From Candidatus Falkowbacteria bacterium RIFOXYC2_FULL_47_12 (GTDB taxonomy: Bacteria > Patescibacteriota > Patescibacteriia > Patescibacteriales > XYC2-FULL-47-12): DNA of 20,515 bases. The stretch covers positions 21,193-41,707 of the forward strand of contig MFGL01000034.1 in NCBI GenBank assembly GCA_001778285.1, written 5' to 3'. The notes below the pieces were generated by a model. The model saw only the letters and a list, made by a program, of their open reading frames with translations, ran no database searches and was not told where the DNA came from. The translations under genes were made by a program, and so were the position numbers. Positions 1-5,625 of the stretch are shown here, piece after piece (positions within the stretch are counted from its first letter, which is position 1; every line of letters begins with the position of its first letter).

Positions 1-142
1 CCAGGCCGGTTTCACCCTGCAAAACGCGCTGGGCGATATTGGCGCAGGCAATGCCCAAACCCATTAGAAACGCGCTGATTGCCAAAAAAAATGCGTACAA
101 ACCAGCGAGTGATTTGGGATTTATTTTTTTGACTGTCTGCAT
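1..142 (-). CDS. N-terminal fragment of a small membrane protein (DUF3566-like?)
   Basis: The first 47 codons of a gene that continues beyond the left edge are visible. It starts with ATG at 140-142, nine bases after the pheT stop, so it is probably the last gene of the pheS-pheT transcript. The product begins MQTVKKINPKSLAGLYAF and then has one hydrophobic helix at about residues 13-36, so it is membrane-anchored with a short basic N-terminus. The opening 'KKINPxSLAxxY' followed by a membrane helix resembles DUF3566-type small membrane proteins seen in Patescibacteria. That match is from memory of the family style and is weak. No function can be assigned. Confidence 0.6.
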   Translation of the reverse strand, partial: MQTVKKINPKSLAGLYAFFLAISAFLMGLGIACANIAQRVLQGETGL

Positions 143-151
143 AGGTTTAAA

Positions 152-2596
152 TTAAAAATCTCTTAATTTCGCGCCGAACTTTTTTTCCATTTGTTTCGCT
201 ATTTCTCTTTGCGCCTCATCTGCGTCCGCGCCGGTTAAAGTTTTTTCAGCGCTGCCAAATTCCAAAGTAAACGCCCAGCTCTTTTTGCCAACGCCTAACT
301 TTTCGCCTTGATACACGTCAAATAATTCTACTTCCTTAATTAAGGAGCTGGCGGCTAACAGCGCTTGCCTAAAATCATTATACACTATTTTTTCGCTCAC
401 CACAAAAGCCATGTCGCGCCGGACATAAGGAAACTTGTTTTTTGCCGTATATTTCTTTATTCCCGCGCCCTGAGCGGCGGCGAGCATTATTTGAAGATCC
501 AATTCGGCTAGCGCCAATTTTGTCTTTACGCCATTTTTAACCGCGAGCTTTTCGTCAAAATTATCCAGACAGCCGATCAATTTTCCCCCTGAATAAATAT
601 CCGCCCCTTTTTGCGCTTGCGACTTAAAATCAAAACTAATGTTTAGCGACTCACTTAAATTTTCCAATATTCCTTTGAGACTAAATAAAGCGCTGCTATC
701 GCTCGCATAAATTAACCCTAATTTAAACGGTTGCAGCGGCAGTTTTTCTTTATTACCTCCGCCTTTGGCAAATTCACCCGCCTGAGGCAAAAACACCCGG
801 CCGATTTCATAAATTTTAATCTCGCTAAAATTACGCTGGTTAGCAATAACGTTTTGCAATAAATTGGGGATTAAACTGTGGCGAAGCAAGGTATGTTCCT
901 GCGTTAATGGATTGGCAAGCTTAATGTGCTGACCGGCTTTTATGTCTAACTTTTCAAGTTGCGCTTCATTTACAAAAGAATAATTATAAACTTCCGTCAT
1001 TCCCGCGCCGCCGGACAGAATGTCTTTTATTTTATTAATAAATTCCCGTTCAATGTTAACTTCCGACGCCTGCATGGTAATAAGTGGCATTGTTAATTTA
1101 ATATTATCGTAGCCGTAAATTCTCGCCACTTCCTCCGCCAAATCTTCGGGGATGGAAATATCTTTAGTCGCCCGCCAAGTCGGCACTTTTACGTTCAGAA
1201 CTTTTCCACCGGAGACGGCAAAGCCCAAATCTTGCAAAATTTTCACTACTTTTACTTTGAGCATTTCCACCCCGATTTTTTTATTTAACCATTCTAAATT
1301 AAGTTTAATTGGCTTGTTATTTAATTTAAAATTTTTAATGTCCGCCAAATTGCTTATAATTTCCGCTTGCGAACAGCTTTCTTTTATCAAACTAACAATT
1401 CGCCGCAACGCCAGTTCGCATAAATTCGGGTCAAGCGATTTTTCAAAACGCATTGACGCCTCACTGCGCAAGCCCAGCTTTTGCGAGGTTTGGCGGATGG
1501 AAACCGGCTCAAAATTCGCCGATTCAATCACGATGCTTTTCGTATTTTCATCAATTTCCGAATTACCGCCGCCCATAACGCCCGCTACTGCAATCGGTTC
1601 ATTTTTATCCGCAATCGCCAACATCTCTTCGCTCAACTTTCGTTCCTGTTTATCTAAAGTCGTAATTTTTTCGCCTTCTTTTGCCCGCCGTACAATAATT
1701 GTGCCGCCTAATTTTTGCGCGTCAAAGGCGTGCGTTGGTTGCCCCAACTCCAGCATTACGTAATTAGTGATATCCACAATATTATTTATCGGCCGCATGC
1801 CACAGGCGATTAGTCTTTTTTGCATCCACACTGGCGACGGCTTTATCTCTATATTTCCAACTGCTACCGCCATGTACCGCGGGCATAACTTTTTATCATC
1901 AACTTTCACCTGTAACTTAGTTTCCCCTCGCCTGCGAAGCCGCCCAAGCGGCTGAAATGGAAGAGGGGTTAGGGGTGAGGGCAATACCGCCGCCAAATCT
2001 CTCGCCATCCCATAATGTCCCCACAAATCCGGCCGGTTGGTAATTGATTTATTGTCAATTTCATAAATAACATCATCCAAACCCAAAGCTTCGGCTAAAT
2101 TTTGCCCGACTTTATAATTGCCGCGCAAATCAATAACCTCTTTGTCACCTTCGGACGGAAATAAATCACTTAAGCCGATTTCTCCACCCGCGCAAATCAT
2201 GCCAGTTGATTTTACCCCCCTGATTTCCGCCACCTGCAATTCCACAAGCTCTTCCTGCCCTTGTCCGCCTGATTTACCCGGGCGGGCGAGCCATTTTATT
2301 TTAGCACCGACTTTCGCGAAGGCGACCAGCATGCCTTCGTACAAATTACTGCCGCCGCAGACGACTTTTAACTTTTCTTTACCAATGTCAACCGTTGCCA
2401 ATTTCAACCTGTCCGCGTTGGGATGCGGCTCTAATTTTAAAATTTTGCCAACCACAACATTATCTAAATTTTCTCCTAACTTCTTTATGCTTTCCACTTC
2501 CACCGTATGCAATGTCAAAAGTTCTCCCAGTTTTTCCGGGGTTATATCTTTAGGAATACTAACGAAATCTTTTAGCCAATTTAGAGATAGTTGCAT
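152..2596 (-). CDS. pheT: Phenylalanine--tRNA ligase beta subunit
   Basis: This is the beta chain of the alpha2-beta2 enzyme that charges tRNA-Phe in the cytoplasm. The 814 residues match the usual bacterial length (about 790-800) plus small inserts. Visible in order: the N-terminal MQLSLNWLKDFV segment, a tRNA-binding OB domain (about 42-155, including EPHPNADRLKLATVDIG), the B3/B4 editing-type region (about 235-400), a B5 and catalytic-like core, and a C-terminal ferredoxin-fold anticodon-binding domain (about 720-814, containing FPYVRRDMAFVV). The ATG start has no Shine-Dalgarno site; the leader is an AACT-type repeat. Two in-frame stretches look foreign to the family: residues 207-226 (proline/arginine-rich, encoded by a palindrome) and possibly 103-113. 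It is downstream of pheS but separated from it by a four-helix-bundle gene. Confidence 0.97.
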   Translation of the reverse strand: MQLSLNWLKDFVSIPKDITPEKLGELLTLHTVEVESIKKLGENLDNVVVGKILKLEPHPNADRLKLATVDIGKEKLKVVCGGSNLYEGMLVAFAKVGAKIKWLARPGKSGGQGQEELVELQVAEIRGVKSTGMICAGGEIGLSDLFPSEGDKEVIDLRGNYKVGQNLAEALGLDDVIYEIDNKSITNRPDLWGHYGMARDLAAVLPSPLTPLPFQPLGRLRRRGETKLQVKVDDKKLCPRYMAVAVGNIEIKPSPVWMQKRLIACGMRPINNIVDITNYVMLELGQPTHAFDAQKLGGTIIVRRAKEGEKITTLDKQERKLSEEMLAIADKNEPIAVAGVMGGGNSEIDENTKSIVIESANFEPVSIRQTSQKLGLRSEASMRFEKSLDPNLCELALRRIVSLIKESCSQAEIISNLADIKNFKLNNKPIKLNLEWLNKKIGVEMLKVKVVKILQDLGFAVSGGKVLNVKVPTWRATKDISIPEDLAEEVARIYGYDNIKLTMPLITMQASEVNIEREFINKIKDILSGGAGMTEVYNYSFVNEAQLEKLDIKAGQHIKLANPLTQEHTLLRHSLIPNLLQNVIANQRNFSEIKIYEIGRVFLPQAGEFAKGGGNKEKLPLQPFKLGLIYASDSSALFSLKGILENLSESLNISFDFKSQAQKGADIYSGGKLIGCLDNFDEKLAVKNGVKTKLALAELDLQIMLAAAQGAGIKKYTAKNKFPYVRRDMAFVVSEKIVYNDFRQALLAASSLIKEVELFDVYQGEKLGVGKKSWAFTLEFGSAEKTLTGADADEAQREIAKQMEKKFGAKLRDF
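1924..1968. repeat. In-frame palindromic insert in pheT
   Basis: A nested inverted repeat lies wholly inside pheT. The outer arms CCCCTC (1924-1929) and GAGGGG (1963-1968) enclose an inner stem AGCCGC (1938-1943) / GCGGCT (1948-1953) with a CCAA loop. It encodes residues 207-226, a Pro/Arg-rich stretch (SPLTPLPFQPLGRL), between the tRNA-binding region and the next conserved block. The composition is unlike the surrounding Lys/Glu-rich protein. This resembles dispersed palindromic elements inserted in frame in genes, but copy number elsewhere in the genome cannot be seen. Confidence 0.6.
2265..2285. repeat. Short GC-rich hairpin inside pheT
   Basis: CCGCC (2265-2269) and GGCGG (2281-2285) form a 5-bp stem with an 11-nt loop inside pheT. 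The flanking segment encodes residues about 103-112 (LARPGKSGGQG), which look extra compared with typical PheT tRNA-binding domains. The GCCCGCCCG word beside it recurs in the GC-rich insert of the UvrD gene. Weak evidence; it may be ordinary coding sequence. Confidence 0.25.
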
Positions 2597-2633
2597 AGTT
2601 AATTAGTTGAATAGTTGCTTAGTCACTTAATCT
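2597..2633. repeat. AGTT-word repeat spacer before pheT
   Basis: The 26-base spacer between pheT and the four-helix-bundle gene, extending into the end of that gene, is built from repeated AGTT words (AGTTAATTAGTTGAATAGTTGC). On the transcript these read as AACT words directly before the pheT start codon. The repeat is in opposite orientation to the AACT-rich stretch on the other side of the four-helix-bundle gene (3058-3098). Confidence 0.55.
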
Positions 2634-3000
2634 TATTCTGTTGATTTTTTAAAAAATTAATATAACCATTAATGCCTTTTATTAATTCCGTATATTTATC
2701 TACGGTAAAACTCGCGATTTCATAAGAAATAAATTCTTTTTTGTTAGCTCTTATTATGCCGCTTCTGGTTTCTTCCGCTTCGCCTCTTGCAATATACAAA
2801 TGATTAATTTTTGTTCCTAATGAATATTTGCCATAACTTTCAGCAATATTATTTGGCACTGACGATGAAGAGCGTTTTAATTGGTCTATACTTCTGTATT
2901 TTTCTTCTTTAGGAAATTTTTCATTACATACTCTATACACAAAAACTTCTAACCGAACTGCCATCTTATAAATTTTTAAATTCTCCAGCCCAGTTGCCAT
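2623..3000 (-). CDS. Four-helix-bundle protein (S23 / 23S rRNA-intervening-sequence family)
   Basis: The 125-residue product has the family pattern: LKIYKMAVRLEVFVYRV helix 1, then LKRSSSSVPNNIAESYGK (about 62-79, the most conserved block), an IARGEAEETRSGI helix, and a C-terminal helix ending in a Lys/Asn-rich tail. Members are small, soluble, all-helical proteins, often coded inside 23S rRNA insertions or near diversity-generating retroelements, but also very common as lone genes in CPR genomes. The molecular role is not established. Here there is no rRNA and no reverse transcriptase nearby. It sits between pheS and pheT, an odd place since those two are usually adjacent, and AGTT/AACT repeats in opposite orientation flank it. 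ATG start, no clear Shine-Dalgarno site. Confidence 0.9.
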   Translation of the reverse strand: MATGLENLKIYKMAVRLEVFVYRVCNEKFPKEEKYRSIDQLKRSSSSVPNNIAESYGKYSLGTKINHLYIARGEAEETRSGIIRANKKEFISYEIASFTVDKYTELIKGINGYINFLKNQQNKIK

Positions 3001-3014
3001 ATCTTAAGCTATGC

Positions 3015-3098
3015 AGTTAGGTAATTGTGTGGTTTTGAGCCATCGCAAATATTATTAATAAACTATCTAACTACTCAACTACCTAACTATCGAACTGA
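3015..3098. repeat. AACT/AGTT inverted-repeat spacer between pheS and the four-helix-bundle gene
   Basis: AGTTAGGTA (3015-3023) and TACCTAACT (3080-3088) are perfect 9-bp inverted arms about 56 nt apart. Positions 3058-3098 are a run of AACT words (ACTATCTAACTACTCAACT and onward). The run extends through the pheS stop codon (3083-3085), so the last two pheS residues (Asp-Ser) are coded by the repeat. Confidence 0.6.
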
Positions 3099-4120
3099 CT
3101 CAAAAAACTCAAATCGCCGGAATTAAATAATCTAATATCATCAATGCCGTATTTCATCATAGCGAGGCGCTCGATGCCGGTGCCAAAAGCAAAGCCGGAA
3201 TATTTTTTGGGATCAATGCCGCCGGCGCGCAAAACATTCGGGTGCACAAGCCCCGCGCCCAGCATTTCCACCCAGCCGGTTCTTTTGCAAACCGGACAGC
3301 CTTTTCCTTCGCACAGTAAACAACTCATTTCCACCTCCACGCCCGGTTCCACGAAAGAAAAAAATCCGGGGCGCAGGCGGATATTGGCGCTTTGATCAAA
3401 CAAGCGCTTAAACATCTCCCGCAATACCGCCATTAAATGCGCGATGGAGATGTCTTTATCCACCATCAAGCCCTCTATTTGGTAAAAAGTATGCTCGTGC
3501 CGCTGATCAGTCGCTTCGTTGCGGTAAATTTTTCCGAGCGCCACGCCGCGCAAAGGCGCGCCGTATTTTTCCATCGCCCGCACCTGCACATTGGAAGTGT
3601 GCGTTCTCATTACCATATCATACTCGCCTTGCTTGTTTTTATGTTCAATGTAAAAGGTGTCCTGCATGTCGCGCGCCGGGTGCGATTTGGGAATATTCAG
3701 CGCTTCAAAATTATAATAGTCGCTTTCCAGTTCCGGCCCGTCCAAAATCATAAAACCCATTGATGAAAAAATTTTTTCCAAATCTCTTTGCACCAAGGTT
3801 AAGGGGTGTAGGTGCCCGCTTTCAATTTTGGTCCCGGGCAGAGTCGCGTCAAAAAATTTATCAGCAGCACCTATATTACCGCCTAATTTCTCTTTAGTTT
3901 CTATTAGTTTCCGTTTAATTTCCGTCTTAATTTCATTCGCCAATTGCCCGATTTCTTTTCGTTCCGTTTCCGGCAAGTTACCGATTTTTTTCAACAATAA
4001 CATTAATTCGCCTTTTTTTCCCAAATATTTTTTTTCAAAATTATTTAAAGCAGAAATATCAGCTACTTTTTCTAGCTGATCTTGCAGTTCTTTTGTAATT
4101 TTTTTTAATTCTTCCTTCAT
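3083..4120 (-). CDS. pheS: Phenylalanine--tRNA ligase alpha subunit
   Basis: This is the catalytic alpha chain of cytoplasmic PheRS: it activates Phe with ATP and transfers it to tRNA-Phe together with the beta chain. The 345 residues are full length. An N-terminal coiled-coil tRNA-binding arm spans about 1-85, followed by the class II synthetase core. Motif 2 is around 200-217 (YRNEATDQRHEHTFYQIEG) and motif 3 is GFAFGTGIERLAM (309-321). Four cysteines (267, 270, 275, 278; CxxC-GKG-CxxCKRTGW) form the zinc-ribbon-like loop common in bacterial PheS. ATG start, seven bases after the stop of the pilin-like gene, so co-transcribed with it. The final Asp-Ser lies in a repeat that overlaps the stop codon. 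Confidence 0.98.
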   Translation of the reverse strand: MKEELKKITKELQDQLEKVADISALNNFEKKYLGKKGELMLLLKKIGNLPETERKEIGQLANEIKTEIKRKLIETKEKLGGNIGAADKFFDATLPGTKIESGHLHPLTLVQRDLEKIFSSMGFMILDGPELESDYYNFEALNIPKSHPARDMQDTFYIEHKNKQGEYDMVMRTHTSNVQVRAMEKYGAPLRGVALGKIYRNEATDQRHEHTFYQIEGLMVDKDISIAHLMAVLREMFKRLFDQSANIRLRPGFFSFVEPGVEVEMSCLLCEGKGCPVCKRTGWVEMLGAGLVHPNVLRAGGIDPKKYSGFAFGTGIERLAMMKYGIDDIRLFNSGDLSFLSQFDS

Positions 4121-4127
4121 ATTATGC

Positions 4128-4871
4128 TTATCCGGCCGGATTATATTCAGCGCACCTCCCTACGGGAGCGCTGCCGGCAGGATAATAAAATTCGCAATTG
4201 TTTGATTTGCAGTCAGAAGCGCTCTGGCACGGGTCCCCGATGTCGCTTTTTTCTCCGGCCGCTGGCGCTACGATCCGGCAGCAACAACGCCCTTGGGAAA
4301 CTGTCCCAGTACAATAGCTGTCATTGCCGTCAAAAGCGCCGCTCGTACAGGCCGCGTTCTGGCGCCAACAGTTCCAGTTGTCAGGCTGTACGACAGCGCT
4401 CGTGTTAGTACTCGCGTTTGTTTTAGAAGCTTCTGTAATATTGTCAATGGAAATCGGCTTGAATGCAATTAAATCAGGATTGACAGTTAACAAAATTGTA
4501 TACGATAATAAAGCTAAAATCAAGCCAAACAAAGAAGCTTTTATCCACTCTTTAGCTTCGCTCACTTTGCCCGAATCTCCGCCGGCCGTCAGCCAGAGCA
4601 CGCCGCCAAACATCATGACAACCGCCGCGACAATGCCGACAATGCCGATGCCGTATTGGTAAATGGCTTTGATATAATTGCCGATGGTGTTGGCATCAAC
4701 CGGCTTATCCACCCCTGCCGGAAAGTCAGTGCCAACGCCCACCTGCGGCGTAAAATCCACCTGCGCGCCGGCGATGCTTGGGGTGAGCAACAAAAACACC
4801 AGCGCGGCTATCTGCAAAAAGAATATTGCCGCAAAAAAGATGATGAGTAACTGAGAAAATTTCTTTCTCAT
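4128..4871 (-). CDS. T4SS pilin-like (VirB2/TrbC-type) secreted membrane protein with cysteine-rich tail
   Basis: The 247-residue protein starts with a signal peptide (hydrophobic residues 8-35, likely cleaved after AGA-Q near 36/37). The middle has two membrane helices (about 67-97 and 108-131) around a WLTAGGDSGKVSEAKEWI loop. This is the layout of the Patescibacteria type IV secretion pilin-like family (VirB2/TrbC style). The C-terminal 85 residues are unlike pilins and hold ten cysteines (168, 175, 187, 196-198, 215, 221, 226, 240), including CQSASDCKSNNC, suggesting a disulfide-bonded domain outside the membrane. It overlaps the upstream membrane gene by ATGA (4868-4871) and lies seven bases before pheS. 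No other T4SS genes are in the window, so assembly into a pilus is inference. Family call fairly firm; role unknown. Confidence 0.8.
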   Translation of the reverse strand: MRKKFSQLLIIFFAAIFFLQIAALVFLLLTPSIAGAQVDFTPQVGVGTDFPAGVDKPVDANTIGNYIKAIYQYGIGIVGIVAAVVMMFGGVLWLTAGGDSGKVSEAKEWIKASLFGLILALLSYTILLTVNPDLIAFKPISIDNITEASKTNASTNTSAVVQPDNWNCWRQNAACTSGAFDGNDSYCTGTVSQGRCCCRIVAPAAGEKSDIGDPCQSASDCKSNNCEFYYPAGSAPVGRCAEYNPAG

Positions 4872-5248
4872 TCAGCGCGTTTATAGCTAATTAAAAAAAA
4901 CTCCAGCACCGTCAGCGCTATGACCATGAAAAGCGCGTTGTACCACGTCAGCATGCGAAACGCCTGCAGAATCAGCGCACCGACAATGATAACGGCAAAT
5001 AGAAACGACTGGCGAAACGCTATCGCCACCTGGTGAAACGCCAATTCTTTGCGCAGTAAAATGAAACGGACGCAAAATCCGACCAGCGCGCTTGAACCGA
5101 CAACAGCCAGAAACAAACTCACGTAAAAAAGCAAAAATCCGATCCAGTTGGTTGTTTCGGGATTGATGCTCTGCACCACCACCGCCCAAGCCGCCCAGCA
5201 GATGCCGGTGGCTAAAAGCATTATTGTTAAATAAGTTTTCAAAGTCAT
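4868..5248 (-). CDS. Conserved four-helix membrane protein of unknown function
   Basis: The 126-residue product is strongly hydrophobic, with four predicted membrane helices (about 5-27, 36-63, 78-98, 101-120), a short basic loop (FILLRKELAFHQ, 62-73) and a charged C-terminus (YKRAE). I recognise the general style, a short integral membrane protein common in Patescibacteria, but no characterised family. Its stop overlaps the start of the pilin-like gene by four bases (ATGA), which points to translational coupling and a shared membrane context. It is the first gene of the run that ends with pheT. The ATG at 5246-5248 has no Shine-Dalgarno site; the leader carries AGTT/AACT repeats. Confidence 0.8.
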   Translation of the reverse strand: MTLKTYLTIMLLATGICWAAWAVVVQSINPETTNWIGFLLFYVSLFLAVVGSSALVGFCVRFILLRKELAFHQVAIAFRQSFLFAVIIVGALILQAFRMLTWYNALFMVIALTVLEFFLISYKRAE

Positions 5249-5287
5249 AGTTAGTTAATCAGTTCAACTAAGCAACCACGTAACTAT
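5247..5287. repeat. AGTT/AACT inverted repeat in the leader of the membrane-pilin-pheS operon
   Basis: ATAGTTA (5247-5253) and TAACTAT (5281-5287) are perfect inverted arms; between them are further AGTT and AACT words. It is the same word family as around the four-helix-bundle gene (2597-2633, 3015-3098). It overlaps the start codon of the membrane protein. Confidence 0.45.
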
Positions 5288-5293
5288 ATCTAT

Positions 5294-5322
5294 ACTTTAG
5301 CAAAAAGGAGGCTAAACTGCAA
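5294..5322 (-). promoter_or_regulatory. Possible promoter for the membrane-pilin-pheS-pheT operon
   Basis: On the minus strand TTGCAG (5322-5317) is followed after 17 bases by TAAAGT (5299-5294), about 45 bases before the ATG at 5248. Each hexamer matches the sigma-70 consensus at four positions. A 6-bp hairpin TTTAGC/GCTAAA lies inside the spacer; without a T-run it is a poor terminator for the upstream gene. Weak call. Confidence 0.3.
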
Positions 5323-5330
5323 GCAACACA

Positions 5331-5624
5331 TCACGTTGTGTAACGCATTTTCTTCACTGCTTTCCCGCCAACCGCCTTATGCAAGGCATTTAAAACGGCG
5401 CGCTCCCGATAACACACCTCCTGCATAACAACTGAAGACGTACACTGAATTGTCAAAATTCCGTCACGAACAAAAAGCGCCTGCGTTTCGCGCGCCAGAC
5501 GTTCACCCAGGACGCGGGGCGCCAGAGAGTTGAATAACGCGACGATGTTCACTGCGTCAACCTGCTTTTTGATGCCGGCCTGGGCGATATTTTTATGCAG
5601 CAGTGATTTAAGGTCGTAAAACAT
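5331..5624 (-). CDS. DUF721 / DciA-like protein
   Basis: The 97-residue protein is all of a small DUF721 domain: helical N-terminus (MFYDLKSLLHKNIAQAGI), the middle LAPRVLGERLARETQALFV, then DGILTIQCTSSVVMQEV. DciA proteins load the replicative helicase DnaB in many bacteria that lack DnaC. The family match is by pattern only; CPR members are untested as far as I know. The start chosen is the ATG at 5622-5624, one base after the uvrD-like stop. A GTG 30 bases further upstream is possible but would overlap the helicase gene and add residues not typical of the family. Tight coupling to a helicase-nuclease fits a DNA metabolism role. Confidence 0.75.
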   Translation of the reverse strand: MFYDLKSLLHKNIAQAGIKKQVDAVNIVALFNSLAPRVLGERLARETQALFVRDGILTIQCTSSVVMQEVCYRERAVLNALHKAVGGKAVKKMRYTT

Positions 5625-5625
5625 A

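Noticed and set aside
1152..2606. Long plus-strand open frames opposite pheT (and similar ones opposite other genes)
   Set aside because: They are antisense to a firmly identified gene, show no family pattern and have compositions expected from reading the complement.
2623..3000. Four-helix-bundle protein as part of a diversity-generating retroelement or an rRNA intervening sequence
   Set aside because: No reverse transcriptase, template/variable repeat pair or rRNA sequence is present in the window.
5300..5317. Hairpin TTTAGC/GCTAAA as terminator of the DUF721 gene
   Set aside because: Only six A/T-rich pairs and no T-run on the transcribed strand; more likely incidental within a promoter region.
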